DNA of 64,000 bases from Stenotrophomonas pavanii (GCF_900101175.1 NZ_FNFQ01000006.1:222194-286193), one strand, 5' to 3'; positions 1-8,704 are shown, counted from the stretch's first letter. Numbers and translations are program-made. The notes: a model not told the origin generated them from the sequence alone.

Positions 1-502
1 GACGATCAAGGTCACTGCCACCCAGTACTACCCGGCGCTGAGCCTGACCGGCAGCCTGGGCTCCAGCGCGACGTCGCTGGGTGATGTGCTGCGCAACCCG
101 GTCGCCACGCTCGGGGCCGGACTGTCGCTTCCCTTCCTCAACCTGCAGCGTGCGCAGCTGGATACCGATATCGCCGGCACCGCCTACCAGATCGCCGCGA
201 CCAATTTCCGCAAGACGCTGTACACCGCGCTCTCGGAAGTGGACAACGCACTGTCGGCCCGCGAGCAGCTGGCGCGCCAGGTGGCGGCCTCGCAGGCTTC
301 GTACGACGAAGCAGTGGAAGTGGAGCGCGCGCAGGAAGTGCGTTACCGCGTGGGTGCCACCGACCTGCGCACCTGGCTGGAAGCGCAGCAGACCCGGCGC
401 GACGCAGAGCTGTCGCTGGCGCGTGCGCGCCAGGGCCAGCTGAACAACGACGTGACCCTGTTCAAGGCACTGGGCGGCAGCGCGGGTCGACGCAGGACAT
501 GA
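1..502 (+). CDS. Efflux outer membrane protein, TolC/NodT family (C-terminal part only)
   Basis: The reading frame is open from base 2 and ends at the TGA at 500-502; the start lies outside the window. The visible ~166 residues show the C-terminal half of an outer membrane efflux factor: YYPALSLTG, a LSLPFLN strand typical of the second beta segment (compare LSLPIFEGG in emrC of this window), then long amphipathic helices ending with LTLFKALGG-type residues (here VTLFKALGGSAG). These proteins form the trimeric outer membrane channel of RND or MFS tripartite pumps. The partner pump genes would be upstream of the window, so substrate and symbol cannot be given. A palindromic repeat at 507-548 follows directly and separates it from the convergent rlmB. 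Confidence 0.85.
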   Translation, partial: TIKVTATQYYPALSLTGSLGSSATSLGDVLRNPVATLGAGLSLPFLNLQRAQLDTDIAGTAYQIAATNFRKTLYTALSEVDNALSAREQLARQVAASQASYDEAVEVERAQEVRYRVGATDLRTWLEAQQTRRDAELSLARARQGQLNNDVTLFKALGGSAGRRRT

Positions 503-506
503 AAAA

Positions 507-548
507 GGGGTCAGATTCCTTTTCCCATTGGAAAAGCAATCTGACCCC
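507..548. repeat. GGGGTC-type palindromic repeat, copy 1
   Basis: The outer arms GGGGTCAGATT and AATCTGACCCC are perfect inverted repeats, and inner arms CTTTTCC/GGAAAAG continue the pairing around a short CATT loop. It sits between convergent genes and could fold into a long hairpin on either strand, acting as a bidirectional terminator or boundary. Three related copies occur at 4781-4819, 15196-15234 and 60266-60304. Confidence 0.85.
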
Positions 549-568
549 GATCACATCGCGCTGGCTGG

Positions 569-1312
569 TCAACCGCGCTGGCGCACGGCCTCGAACAGGC
601 TGACGCCGGCGGCGACCGAAACGTTCAGGCTCTCGATTTCGCCCGGCATCGGGATCTTGACCAGGCCATCGCAGTTCTCGCGGGTCAGCCGGCGCAGGCC
701 GTCGGCTTCGCCGCCCAGCACCAGGGCGATGTTGCCCTTCAGGTCCAGCTGGTACAGCGAGGCGGTGGCCTCACCGGCCAGGCCGTAGATCCACACGCCC
801 TGCTTCTGCAGGTCCTTCAGGCAGCGCGACAGGTTGGTCACTGCCACCACCGGGATGAGGTCGGCGGCGCCGGCCGAAGTCTTGCGCACAGTGGCATTGA
901 CCGTGGCCGACTTGTCCTTCGGGATGATCACCGCGGTGGCACCGGCGGCCGCGGCCGAGCGCAGGCAGGCGCCGAGGTTGTGCGGGTCCTGCACCTCGTC
1001 CAGCACCAGCAGCAGGGCCTTGCCCTCGGCCGCGCTGACCAGGCCTTCCAGCTCGTTCTCACTGTAGGTGCGGGCGGCGGCATAGCGCGCGGCCACGCCC
1101 TGGTGCCGCACCGAACCGCCGACACCGTCCAGTGCCTGGGCGTTCACCTTGCGCACGTCGATGCCCTTGCGGCGGGCGTTCTCCTCGATCTCGGTCAGGC
1201 GCGGATTCTTCGCACCGGCCTCGACCAGCACTTCGCGGACGTTCTCGGCGTCGTTCTCGATGGAGGAGGCGACGGCGTTGACGCCGACGATCCACTGGCT
1301 GTTCTTGCTCAT
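569..1312 (-). CDS. rlmB: 23S rRNA (guanosine(2251)-2'-O)-methyltransferase RlmB
   Basis: A 247-residue SPOUT-class (TrmH/SpoU) methyltransferase that 2'-O-methylates G2251 in the ribosomal P-loop. The N-terminal substrate-binding domain (about 1-80, beginning QWIVGVNAV) is followed by the knotted catalytic domain. All three SpoU motifs are visible: DPHNLGACLRSA (about 109-120), IALVLGGEADGL (about 195-206) and PMPGEIESLNVSVAAGV (about 221-237). Length is normal for RlmB. In E. coli rlmB follows rnr; here rnr lies nearby on the same strand but is separated by a GFA-family gene. No obvious Shine-Dalgarno precedes the ATG. Confidence 0.95.
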   Translation of the reverse strand: MSKNSQWIVGVNAVASSIENDAENVREVLVEAGAKNPRLTEIEENARRKGIDVRKVNAQALDGVGGSVRHQGVAARYAAARTYSENELEGLVSAAEGKALLLVLDEVQDPHNLGACLRSAAAAGATAVIIPKDKSATVNATVRKTSAGAADLIPVVAVTNLSRCLKDLQKQGVWIYGLAGEATASLYQLDLKGNIALVLGGEADGLRRLTRENCDGLVKIPMPGEIESLNVSVAAGVSLFEAVRQRG

Positions 1313-1386
1313 GCGGGCGGGGACCGGAAAGGGGGTGGCTATGGTAGAGCATCGGCAGGCCGGGCGCTGCGACCGGCCGCCCCGCT

Positions 1387-1464
1387 GTAGCGCCGAGCCC
1401 CTGCTCGCCTGGCGGGGGCCGACGAAGCCTGGACCCAGAGCAGCCGAGCGTAGGCTCGGCCTGC
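1387..1464. repeat. SMAG-like palindromes in the rlmB upstream region
   Basis: A GTAG at 1387 begins a GC-rich degenerate palindrome, and a compact hairpin CCGAGC-GTAG-GCTCGG follows near 1442-1457. Both resemble members of the S. maltophilia GTAG (SMAG) REP-like family, but they are less regular than the copies elsewhere in the window. Confidence 0.45.
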
Positions 1465-1471
1465 AGGTGGA

Positions 1472-1954
1472 TCATCGGCTGCGCGGCGGCCAGTGCGGGG
1501 TGTCGTGGTCGGGATGCTGGTGGGACTCGAGGGTGGCCAGGAAATCCAGCGCAGCGAGGTCCTCCTCGGTACGCCGTGCCGGCAGGCTGGCCAGGCTGTC
1601 GAGGAACGGCAGCTTGCGCTCGATCCCGTACTGGATCCTCGGCGGCAGGCGCTCGGGTTCGTCAAATGCGCCGGCAGCCACGGCCACGCCATCAGGCGCC
1701 TCGTAGGTCAACGGCGTACCGCAGTCGCCGCAGAAGCCACGGCGGACCACGTTGGATGACTGGAAATGGCGCGGCTGGCCGCGGGTCCAGCTGAACTGCA
1801 CGCCGCGCACCGACACCAGCGGCGCGTAGTAGGCGCCGAAGGCCTTCTGGCACATGCGGCAGTGGCAGATCGAGCTGTCGGTCAGCGCGCCACGCACGTG
1901 GAAGCGGATCGCGCCGCACTGGCAGCCACCGCTGTATTCGGGTTGGCCCTGCAT
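1472..1954 (-). CDS. GFA-family (glutathione-dependent formaldehyde-activating enzyme fold) protein
   Basis: About 160 residues. The ATG at 1954 is chosen because AGGAGA lies at the right distance upstream; the open frame continues further but only into a SMAG repeat. The family signature is clear: GGCQCG with Cys11 and Cys13, then CHCRMC (Cys30, Cys32, Cys35), then FCGDCGTPL (Cys75, Cys78), the zinc-binding cysteines of the GFA/CENP-V fold. Most members are uncharacterised; the original Paracoccus protein was proposed to speed S-hydroxymethylglutathione formation. No formaldehyde dehydrogenase is adjacent, so the substrate is unknown. Confidence 0.85.
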   Translation of the reverse strand: MQGQPEYSGGCQCGAIRFHVRGALTDSSICHCRMCQKAFGAYYAPLVSVRGVQFSWTRGQPRHFQSSNVVRRGFCGDCGTPLTYEAPDGVAVAAGAFDEPERLPPRIQYGIERKLPFLDSLASLPARRTEEDLAALDFLATLESHQHPDHDTPHWPPRSR

Positions 1955-1968
1955 GCGATGTCTCCTGG

Positions 1969-2041
1969 TGGTGCCGGCCGCTGGCCGGCAACCCGTCGGT
2001 GCCGAGGGTGCCATGGATGCCGGCCAGCGGCCGGCACTACC
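1969..2041. repeat. SMAG repeat pair, head to head
   Basis: Two GTAG-type units face each other. The left reads GGTGGTGCCGGCCGCTGGC (GTAG changed to GTGG) and the right, on the minus strand, reads GGTAGTGCCGGCCGCTGGC. Each arm is itself a hairpin and the two can pair with each other. The pair sits between rnr and the GFA gene, downstream of rnr. Confidence 0.85.
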
Positions 2042-2048
2042 ACGGTCA

Positions 2049-4514
2049 TCAATATTTCTCTTTCTTCCGCTTGGCCGGCTTGCCACGCTGGGGCAGCGGC
2101 GGCAGGCTTTCGCCCTCGTCCTCACCCTTGTGTTCGACCAGGCGGAAGTCGATCTTGCGCTCTTCCATGCTGGCCTTCAGCACCAGGATGCGTACGCGGT
2201 CGCCCAGCCGGTAGCTGCTGCCGCGGCGCTCGCCGGTCAGCGTCTTGCGGGTCGCGTCGAACTTGTAATAGTCCTGCGGTAGCTGGGTGACATGCACCAG
2301 GCCCTGCACCTTCGACTCGTCCAGCTCCACGAACAGGCCGAAGCTGGTCACGCCGCTGATCACGCCGTCGAACTGGCCGCCGACGTGCTTTTCCATCCAC
2401 GCCGCGCGGTAACGCTCGTCGACCTCGCGCTCGGCTTCGTCGGCACGGCGCTCGCGCTCGGAGCACTGCAGCGCCAGCGCGGCCATCTCGCGGGCGTTGT
2501 AGGTGAACTTGTCCAGTGGCTTGCCGGACAGCGCATGCTTGATCGCGCGGTGCACCAGCAGGTCGGGGTAGCGGCGGATCGGCGAAGTGAAGTGCGCGTA
2601 CGCCTCCAGCGCCAGGCCGAAGTGGCCGTGGTTCTCCGGGCTGTAGATGGCCAGGCTCTGGCTGCGCAGCAGCACCGACTCCAGCAGCGTGGCATCGGGG
2701 CGGTCACGGATCTTCTTCAGCAGCTTGGTGTAATCGCCCGGGCGCACCTTCGACCACGGCGGCAGGCTCAGCTTGAATTCCTTGAGGAATTCGAGCAGGT
2801 CGGCGTACTTGGTTTCCGGTGGTTTCTCGTGGATGCGGTACGGCGCCGGCACGTGGCGCGACAGCAGGTACTTCGCCGCCTCGACGTTGGCCGCGATCAT
2901 GCATTCCTCGATCAGCTTGTGCGCGTCGTTGCGCACCAGCATGCCGGCCTGGGTGACTTCACCGCGATTGTCCAGCACGAAGCGCACTTCGCTGCTTTCG
3001 AACTCGATGGCGCCGCGCTTGGCGCGCGCCTTCGACAGCACCTTGTACAGCTGGTGCAGGCGCTGCACGTGCGGCAACAGATCCCCCATCCAGGCCTGGG
3101 TCTCGGCATCGTCCTCGCCCACCGCCTTCCACACCTGGGTGTAGGTCAGGCGCGCGTGCGAGTTCATCACGGCTTCGTAGAAGCGCGAATGCGTGACCAG
3201 GCCATCGCGGTCGATCTGCATGTCACAGACGAAACACATGCGGTCCACCTTCGGCATCAGCGAGCAGATGCCGTTGGACAGCGTCTCCGGCAGCATCGGC
3301 ACCACGAAGCCCGGGAAGTACACCGAGGTGGCACGCTTCTGCGCCTCTTCGTCCAGCGGTGTGCCGGGGCGGACGTAATTGGAGACATCGGCAATCGCCA
3401 CCACCAGGCGGAAGCCATCGGCATTCGGCTCGCAGTACACCGCGTCGTCGAAGTCCTTGGCATCTTCACCGTCGATGGTGACCAGCGGCGTGCTGCGCAG
3501 GTCGACGCGGTCGCCGATCATCGCCGGCTCGACCACCAGCGGCACCGAGGCGGCTTCGTCCAGCACCTCCTGCGGGAACTCGAACGGCAGCTCATGGCCG
3601 TGGATGGCGGTTTCCACCACCAGCGAAGCGGTCAGCTTGTCGCCGAGCACGGCAATGATGCGGCCGATCGGCGGACGGCGGCTGTCCGGTGCCTGGGTCA
3701 GTTCGCAGACCACCAGCTGGCCATCGCGCGCACCGCCGGTCTGGTCCGGCGGCACCTGCACGTTGCGCTGCACGCGCTTGTCGTCAGGCACCACGTAATT
3801 GATGCCCATCTCGACACTGAAACGGCCGATCAGGCGGGTCATGCCGCGCTCCAGCACGCGGGCGATGCTGCCTTCGCGGCGGCCACGGTGGTCGATGCCG
3901 GTCACGCGGGCCAGCACCTTGTCACCGTGCATGACCTTGCGCATTTCATACGGCGGCAGGAACAGGTCGTCGCCGCCCTCGACCGGACGCAGGAAACCGA
4001 ATCCTTCCGGGTTGGCGATCACCACGCCGGTGACCAGGTTCAGGGTCTGGATCGGGGCGAAGCCGCCCCGGCGGTTCTGCACCAGCTGGCCATCGCGGAC
4101 CATGGCGCCGAGCCGGCGCGACAGTGCTTCGGCACGGTCCGGGGCGGTCAGGCCCAGGCGTGCGCCCAGTTCCTCTGCCGTCTGCGGCCCCTCGCAACGC
4201 TCCAGCAGGGCCAGGATGGCCTCGCGGCTGGCGATGGGCTGTTCGTACTTCTCGGCTTCGCGGGCGGCATAGGGATCGTCGATCACCTTGCCGGCCGGCG
4301 GCAGCTTGCGGCCCGGGGCCGGGCCGGGGGCCGCGGCGTCGGCGCCTCGGGCCTTGCGGCCGCGCGGCGGTGCGCTGCCTTCATTCAATTCGGGAAACCA
4401 GCCCGGCAATGGCTTGCCCGGCTTGGTGGTGCGGGCTGCGCCCGCCTTGGCGCCCTTGTTCGGGGCCTGGCCGCGGGATGGCTTCCCGCCCTTGCTTGGT
4501 TTTTTGGTAGTCAT
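2049..4514 (-). CDS. rnr: Ribonuclease R (3'-5' exoribonuclease)
   Basis: An 821-residue RNase II superfamily exoribonuclease that degrades structured RNA, rRNA fragments and tagged non-stop mRNA. Visible order: a very basic Lys/Gly/Pro-rich N-terminal tail (about 1-75), a winged-helix segment (IASREAILALLERC onward), two cold-shock OB domains, the RNB catalytic domain with the acidic motif DGEDAKDFDDAVY (about residues 347-359; the aspartates bind the catalytic metals), and a C-terminal S1 domain (FDGVISGVTSFGLFVEL) ending in a Lys-rich tail PAKRKKEKY. Length matches RNase R (about 800), not RNase II (about 640). A SMAG pair lies just downstream. Confidence 0.97.
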   Translation of the reverse strand: MTTKKPSKGGKPSRGQAPNKGAKAGAARTTKPGKPLPGWFPELNEGSAPPRGRKARGADAAAPGPAPGRKLPPAGKVIDDPYAAREAEKYEQPIASREAILALLERCEGPQTAEELGARLGLTAPDRAEALSRRLGAMVRDGQLVQNRRGGFAPIQTLNLVTGVVIANPEGFGFLRPVEGGDDLFLPPYEMRKVMHGDKVLARVTGIDHRGRREGSIARVLERGMTRLIGRFSVEMGINYVVPDDKRVQRNVQVPPDQTGGARDGQLVVCELTQAPDSRRPPIGRIIAVLGDKLTASLVVETAIHGHELPFEFPQEVLDEAASVPLVVEPAMIGDRVDLRSTPLVTIDGEDAKDFDDAVYCEPNADGFRLVVAIADVSNYVRPGTPLDEEAQKRATSVYFPGFVVPMLPETLSNGICSLMPKVDRMCFVCDMQIDRDGLVTHSRFYEAVMNSHARLTYTQVWKAVGEDDAETQAWMGDLLPHVQRLHQLYKVLSKARAKRGAIEFESSEVRFVLDNRGEVTQAGMLVRNDAHKLIEECMIAANVEAAKYLLSRHVPAPYRIHEKPPETKYADLLEFLKEFKLSLPPWSKVRPGDYTKLLKKIRDRPDATLLESVLLRSQSLAIYSPENHGHFGLALEAYAHFTSPIRRYPDLLVHRAIKHALSGKPLDKFTYNAREMAALALQCSERERRADEAEREVDERYRAAWMEKHVGGQFDGVISGVTSFGLFVELDESKVQGLVHVTQLPQDYYKFDATRKTLTGERRGSSYRLGDRVRILVLKASMEERKIDFRLVEHKGEDEGESLPPLPQRGKPAKRKKEKY

Positions 4515-4599
4515 CGCCCTACATGGTAGCCGCTGGCGGCGTGCAGAACGGGTCAGCGGTCGCCTTCAGGCGATCGTGTCAAAAATATTCAGGAAGTCG

Positions 4600-4628
4600 T
4601 TGACAGCCTGCGGATTCATCTTCACAAT
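4600..4628 (+). promoter_or_regulatory. Promoter of tRNA-Leu copy 1
   Basis: TTGACA at 4600-4605, a 17-bp spacer, and CACAAT at 4623-4628, about 14 bp before the mature tRNA. The other two tRNA-Leu copies have the same arrangement. Confidence 0.75.
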
Positions 4629-4642
4629 TGCGCCTCTGGAAC

Positions 4643-4727
<85 letters not shown>

Positions 4728-4730
4728 ACG

Positions 4731-4763
4731 AAAAAACTCCTCGCTTCGGCGGGGATTTTTTTT
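4731..4763 (+). terminator. Rho-independent terminator after tRNA-Leu copy 1
   Basis: TCCTCGC and GCGGGGA pair (one G-U) around a TTCG tetraloop and are followed by a run of eight T. Confidence 0.85.
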
Positions 4764-4780
4764 GCCTGTGATCCGGCAGC

Positions 4781-4819
4781 GGGGTCGGCTCCCTTTCCAG
4801 AGGAAAGGGCTCTGACCCC
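4781..4819. repeat. GGGGTC-type palindromic repeat, copy 2
   Basis: GGGGTCGGCTCCCTTTCC and GGAAAGGGCTCTGACCCC form a near-perfect inverted repeat around AGA, between the first and second tRNA-Leu genes. Compare 507-548. Confidence 0.85.
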
Positions 4820-4890
4820 AATCGAGTGGGATGGGGTCATAGCCCATCCCGCAGGCGAAACGGGGTCCACCCCCAGGCCCACAAAAAGTG

Positions 4891-4919
4891 TTGACACCCC
4901 CGTCACGGCACCCCATAAT
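4891..4919 (+). promoter_or_regulatory. Promoter of tRNA-Leu copy 2
   Basis: TTGACA at 4891-4896, a 17-bp spacer, and CATAAT at 4914-4919, which is the closest to consensus of the three tRNA-Leu promoters. Confidence 0.8.
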
Positions 4920-4932
4920 CTCGCTCCTCGAC

Positions 4933-5017
<85 letters not shown>

Positions 5018-5030
5018 CGTCGAGAATGAG

Positions 5031-5056
5031 AAAAACCCGCGAAAGCGGGTTTTTTC
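5031..5056. terminator. Terminator after tRNA-Leu copy 2 (also serves the convergent TSUP gene)
   Basis: AAACCCGC-GAAA-GCGGGTTT stem-loop followed by T6 on the plus strand. The minus strand reads into a T5 run, so it can also terminate the convergent transporter gene ending at 5074. Confidence 0.85.
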
Positions 5057-5073
5057 ATGCCCGGAATCCGGCA

Positions 5074-5820
5074 TCAGAACAACGGCCGCAGCACCAGCTC
5101 CAGCCCGAGCAGCAGCAGGAACCCCAGGAAGCAGGCGCGGAATACCCGTGCGCTGATCCTCTGCCGGATCAGTTGCCCCAGCCACATGCCCAGCAACGCC
5201 GGCAGCACGGCCAGTGCACTCAGGCCCAGTTGCTGGATACCGAATGCACCGTGCAGCACCAGCCCGGCGGTCAGCGATATCGTCGACACGGTGAACGCCA
5301 GCCCCAGCGCCTGCACCAGTTCGTCGCGCTGCAGCCCGAGCGACTGCAGGTACGGCACTGCCGGCATCACGAACACGCCGGTGGCCCCGGTCACCACGCC
5401 CGACAGTGCCCCCACCAGCGGCCCCAGCCAGCGCTCGCGACGCTGCGGCACGCGGAACACCGGCGCAAGCAGCGCATAGGCGGCATAGACCACCAGCGCC
5501 ACGCCGAGTGCAATGCGCGATGCGGTGCGATCGACCCGCACCAGCAGCGCCGCTGAACCCAGCGTCACCCCCACCACCGCCAGCATCATCGGCCACAGTC
5601 GGCGCACGATGCGACCCAGCGACGGTCCGGACAACAGCTGCCATGCATTGGTGACGAAGGTCGGAATGAACAGCATCGACGCCGCCGCCACCGGTGACAG
5701 GGTGCTGCCCAGCAGGCCCATCGCCACCGTCGGCAACCCCATCCCTGTCACGCCCTTGACCACGCCGGCCAGCACGAACACCACCACCAGCAACAGATAG
5801 AAGTACGTCGATTCATTCAT
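5074..5820 (-). CDS. Sulfite exporter TauE/SafE (TSUP) family membrane transporter
   Basis: About 248 residues. The start at 5820 (MNESTYFYLLLVVVF) is chosen because it begins directly with the first membrane helix; the longer frame upstream overlaps the divergent regulator. Roughly eight hydrophobic segments are visible and the two TSUP half-repeats are recognisable by the glycine-rich GVVKGVTGMGLPTVAMGLL near the N-terminus and SGVVTGATGVFVMPAVPYL mid-protein. TSUP proteins export or import small organic and sulfur-containing anions; the substrate cannot be read from sequence. It is divergent from the LysR gene at 5921, which is the likely regulator. Confidence 0.88.
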   Translation of the reverse strand: MNESTYFYLLLVVVFVLAGVVKGVTGMGLPTVAMGLLGSTLSPVAAASMLFIPTFVTNAWQLLSGPSLGRIVRRLWPMMLAVVGVTLGSAALLVRVDRTASRIALGVALVVYAAYALLAPVFRVPQRRERWLGPLVGALSGVVTGATGVFVMPAVPYLQSLGLQRDELVQALGLAFTVSTISLTAGLVLHGAFGIQQLGLSALAVLPALLGMWLGQLIRQRISARVFRACFLGFLLLLGLELVLRPLF

Positions 5821-5878
5821 GCCGTCATTGGATCGGGCCGCCGCCAGGCGCACAATGCGGTCTTCCCGGCCTCGCCTT

Positions 5879-5901
5879 CGGCTGATCCGAAGGCTCAGCC
5901 G
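5879..5901. promoter_or_regulatory. Inverted repeat, candidate LysR operator in the TSUP/lysR intergenic region
   Basis: CGGCTGA-N9-TCAGCCG lies about 20 bp before the lysR start and about 60 bp before the TSUP start. Perfect 7-bp arms and a divergent position fit a LysR-type recognition site, but a hairpin in the lysR leader is also possible. Confidence 0.45.
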
Positions 5902-5920
5902 TTGCGATGAGGGCACCCCC

Positions 5921-6820
5921 ATGCGGATGGATATCGCCGACCTGCGCCTGTTCCTTGCGATCGCCGAGGCCGGCAGCATCACGGCCGGCGCAGCGCAGGC
6001 GAACCTGGCGCTGGCTTCGGCCAGCGAGCGCCTGCGCACGATCGAAGCGGACGCCGGCACCGCGCTGTTGAACCGGCATCCGCGCGGCGTCAGCCTCACC
6101 GAAGCCGGTGCCGCCCTCGCCCACCATGCACGCCTGATCCTGCAGCAGCAGGCGCAGCTGCGCGGTGAACTGCAGGCGTTCGCGCAGGGTGCTCGCGGCA
6201 CGCTGCACCTGTATGCCAACACCGCCGCGCTGACCAACTACCTGCCCTCGCGGCTCGCGCCGTGGCTGGCCGAGCGCCCACGCCTGCACGTGGAACTGCT
6301 GGAGCGCACCAGCCCCGAGGTCGTGCGTGCGATCAACGCGGGCCAGGCCGAGGCCGGCATCATCAGTGATGCGGTCGACGCTGCCGGCCTGCAGCAACAC
6401 GTGGTCGCCGAAGATCCCCTGGTGATGCTGCTGCCGGCCGACCACCGCTTCGCGACCCGGCGCAGCCTGGCTTTTGCCGAGGTTGCCGGCGAGACCTTCG
6501 TTGCCCTGGCCGAGGGCAATGCACTGCAGACCTACATCGAAGACCAGGCGCGCGACATCGGGCGCCGCCTGGACGTGCGCATCCGCATGAAGACCTTCGA
6601 AGGCGTGTGCATCATGGTCGGCCACGGCATCGGCGTCGGCATCGTGCCGCGGACCATCGCCCGACAGCATCGGCGCAGCACGCACACCGTCGCCGTAGCG
6701 CTCTCCGATGCATGGGCACAACGCCGCCTGTGCGCCTGTTTTGCCGGGTGGGCGCAGCTGTCACCGGCGATGCGCAGCCTGCTGCTGCACCTGGGCGTGC
6801 AGTCGCAGAAAAAAGCGTGA
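5921..6820 (+). CDS. LysR-family transcriptional regulator
   Basis: About 299 residues from the ATG at 5921 (MRMDIADLRLFLAIAEAGS). A longer frame reaches to 5819, but its extra residues are Arg-rich and not LysR-like. The N-terminal winged HTH (about 3-62) shows the LysR pattern SITAGAAQANLALASASERLRTIE and the LLNRHPRGVSLTEAG wing. The remainder is the periplasmic-binding-protein-like effector domain. LysR proteins usually control a divergent neighbour, here the TSUP transporter at 5074-5820. The pair sits between tRNA-Leu copies 2 and 3. Confidence 0.93.
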   Translation: MRMDIADLRLFLAIAEAGSITAGAAQANLALASASERLRTIEADAGTALLNRHPRGVSLTEAGAALAHHARLILQQQAQLRGELQAFAQGARGTLHLYANTAALTNYLPSRLAPWLAERPRLHVELLERTSPEVVRAINAGQAEAGIISDAVDAAGLQQHVVAEDPLVMLLPADHRFATRRSLAFAEVAGETFVALAEGNALQTYIEDQARDIGRRLDVRIRMKTFEGVCIMVGHGIGVGIVPRTIARQHRRSTHTVAVALSDAWAQRRLCACFAGWAQLSPAMRSLLLHLGVQSQKKA

Positions 6821-6827
6821 AATGTTG

Positions 6828-6856
6828 TTGACACCTCTGCTGTGGTCCCGCACAAT
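6828..6856 (+). promoter_or_regulatory. Promoter of tRNA-Leu copy 3
   Basis: TTGACA at 6828-6833, a 17-bp spacer, and CACAAT at 6851-6856, starting just after the LysR stop codon. Confidence 0.75.
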
Positions 6857-6870
6857 TCACCTCCTGAGTC

Positions 6871-6955
<85 letters not shown>

Positions 6956-6972
6956 CGACTCAAGATGATCAA

Positions 6973-6994
6973 ACCCGCGAAAGCGGGTTTTTTC
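6973..6994. terminator. Terminator after tRNA-Leu copy 3
   Basis: AACCCGC-GAAA-GCGGGTT hairpin with a T6 tail, nearly the same sequence as the terminator after copy 2. Confidence 0.85.
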
Positions 6995-7030
6995 GTTTCC
7001 GGGGCCTGGGAATCCACACGCCCCGAGATC

Positions 7031-7055
7031 GATCCACGCATGGCGTGGATCCACC
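7031..7055 (-). repeat. SMAG-like palindrome
   Basis: GATCCACGCATGGCGTGGATC plus CACC. On the minus strand it reads GGTGGATCCACGCCATGCG, matching the true SMAG unit at 57617-57641, which starts GGTAGATCCACGCC. Confidence 0.65.
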
Positions 7056-7060
7056 AAAAG

Positions 7061-7086
7061 AAAAACCCCGCCTTGCGGCGGGGTTT
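7061..7086. terminator. Terminator of the emrRCAB operon
   Basis: CCCCGCC-TTGC-GGCGGGG stem. In the emr direction (minus strand) it is followed by TTTTTCTTTT, which fits a strong rho-independent terminator just past emrB. Confidence 0.85.
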
Positions 7087-7110
7087 CTGCGTTTCAACGG
7101 CACGGATCGA

Positions 7111-8697
7111 TCAATGCCCACCGGCCGAAGCGGCACCGGCACCCGCCCCAAACGGCGGCTTGGCCAGCCACAGGAAGGTGATGATCGCCAGGAAGATCCA
7201 GCCGAGCAGGAAGAAGATGTCATTGAAGCCCATCTGCGACGCCTGGTGGTTGATCATGTTGTTCAGTACCGCCGCACCGTGCTGCAGGTCGCCCTGCCCC
7301 ATCGCGGTGACCTGGTCCTGCATGCCGGGCTGATAGGCCGAGATGTGTTCGGTCAGGTCGGCATGGTGCACCTGGGTACGCCGCGCCCACAGCCACGTCG
7401 TCAGCGAGGCCGCGAAGCTGCCGCCCAGCGTACGCAGGAACGTGGCCAGGCCCGAGCCCGCGGCGATCTCGCGCCCATCCAGGTCCGACAGCAGGATCTG
7501 CAGCACCGGCATGAAGAACAGTGCCACGCCGATGCCCATGATCAGCTGCACGCCGGCCACGTGCATGTAGTCCACCTGCAGGTTGAAGTTCGAGCGCAGG
7601 AAACTGGTCATCGACAGCACGATGAAGGCGATCGTGGCCAGCATGCGCATGTCGAAGCGCGACGCATACTTGCCCACGAACGGGGTCATGATCACCGGCA
7701 GGATGCCGATCGGCGCCGTTGCCAGGCCCGCCCAGATCGCGGTGTAGCCCATGTCACGCTGCAGCCACTGCGGGATCAGCAGCGCCACGCTGAAGAACGC
7801 CGCGTAGGCCACCACCATCGCCAGCGTGCCGGCGCGGAAGTTGCGGTGCCGGAACAGCTTCAGGTCGACAATCGGATCCTTGTCGGTCAGCTCCCAGATC
7901 AGGAATACCGTCAGCGTCACCACGGCCACGCAGGCCAGCACCACGATCTTCATCGACGAGAACCAGTCCTCGTCGTTGCCCAGGTCGAGCACCAGCTGCA
8001 AGGCACCGACACCGATCACCAGGGTGACCAGGCCGACGTAGTCCATCTTCGGCTTCTCGATCTGCTCCGGGCGCCCCTTCAGCTGGTTGCCCACCACCAG
8101 CGCAGCGAAGATGCCCAGCGGCACGTTGATCAGGAAGATCCATTCCCAGCTGTAGTTGTCGGTGATCCAGCCACCGAGGATCGGCCCGCAGATCGGCGCC
8201 ACCACCGTGATCATCGCCAGCAGCGCCAGCGCCTGCCCGCGCTTCTCGCGCGGATAGATCGAGACCAGCAGCGACTGCGTGATCGGGTACATCGGGCCGG
8301 CCACGAAGCCCTGCAGCGCACGCGACAGCACCAGCATGCCCATGCTCTGCGCCAGGCCGCACAGCAGCGAGGTGATGACGAAGGCCAGCGTGGCCCAGAC
8401 GAACAGCTTGCGTTCGCCGAAGCGGCGGCTGAGCCAGCCGGTCAGCGGCAGCGCGATGGCCGTGCTGACCGCGAACGAGGTGATCACCCAGGTCGCCTGC
8501 TGCGAGCTGGCCCCCAGGTTGCCGGCGATGGTCGGCAGCGAAACGTTGGCGATGGTGGTGTCGAGCACCTGCATGAACGACGCCATCGCCAGGCCCACGG
8601 TGCACAGGGCCACGCTGGGCGGCAGGAACCCGGAGGCCGCACCCGGCGCCGCCGGTGCACCCGGAGCGCCGGGTGCGGCTGGAGCTTGTGCGGACAT
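7111..8697 (-). CDS. emrB: EmrB-type MFS multidrug efflux transporter (DHA2, 14 TM)
   Basis: 528 residues. After a Pro/Ala/Gly-rich N-terminus (about 1-22) comes the DHA2 family core: MASFMQVLDTTIANVSLPTIAGNLGAS (motif D1 of drug:H+ antiporters), WLSRRFGERKLF (motif A), SRALQGFVAGPMYPITQSL and GPILGGWITDNYSWEWIFLINVP (motif C region). About 14 membrane segments can be counted. It is the inner membrane proton-driven component of a tripartite pump with emrA (7 bp upstream) and emrC. The same gene order encodes EmrCABsm of S. maltophilia, reported to export hydrophobic compounds; substrates here are inferred from that. Confidence 0.95.
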   Translation of the reverse strand: MSAQAPAAPGAPGAPAAPGAASGFLPPSVALCTVGLAMASFMQVLDTTIANVSLPTIAGNLGASSQQATWVITSFAVSTAIALPLTGWLSRRFGERKLFVWATLAFVITSLLCGLAQSMGMLVLSRALQGFVAGPMYPITQSLLVSIYPREKRGQALALLAMITVVAPICGPILGGWITDNYSWEWIFLINVPLGIFAALVVGNQLKGRPEQIEKPKMDYVGLVTLVIGVGALQLVLDLGNDEDWFSSMKIVVLACVAVVTLTVFLIWELTDKDPIVDLKLFRHRNFRAGTLAMVVAYAAFFSVALLIPQWLQRDMGYTAIWAGLATAPIGILPVIMTPFVGKYASRFDMRMLATIAFIVLSMTSFLRSNFNLQVDYMHVAGVQLIMGIGVALFFMPVLQILLSDLDGREIAAGSGLATFLRTLGGSFAASLTTWLWARRTQVHHADLTEHISAYQPGMQDQVTAMGQGDLQHGAAVLNNMINHQASQMGFNDIFFLLGWIFLAIITFLWLAKPPFGAGAGAASAGGH

Positions 8698-8704
8698 GGC
8701 GACC

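Noticed and set aside
2292..4529. Long plus-strand frame opposite rnr
   Set aside because: Shadow of rnr; His/Gln/Arg-rich low-complexity translation with no family likeness.
5819..5920. N-terminal extension of the LysR regulator
   Set aside because: Arg-rich residues preceding the canonical MDIADLRLF start, and it would overlap the divergent promoter region.
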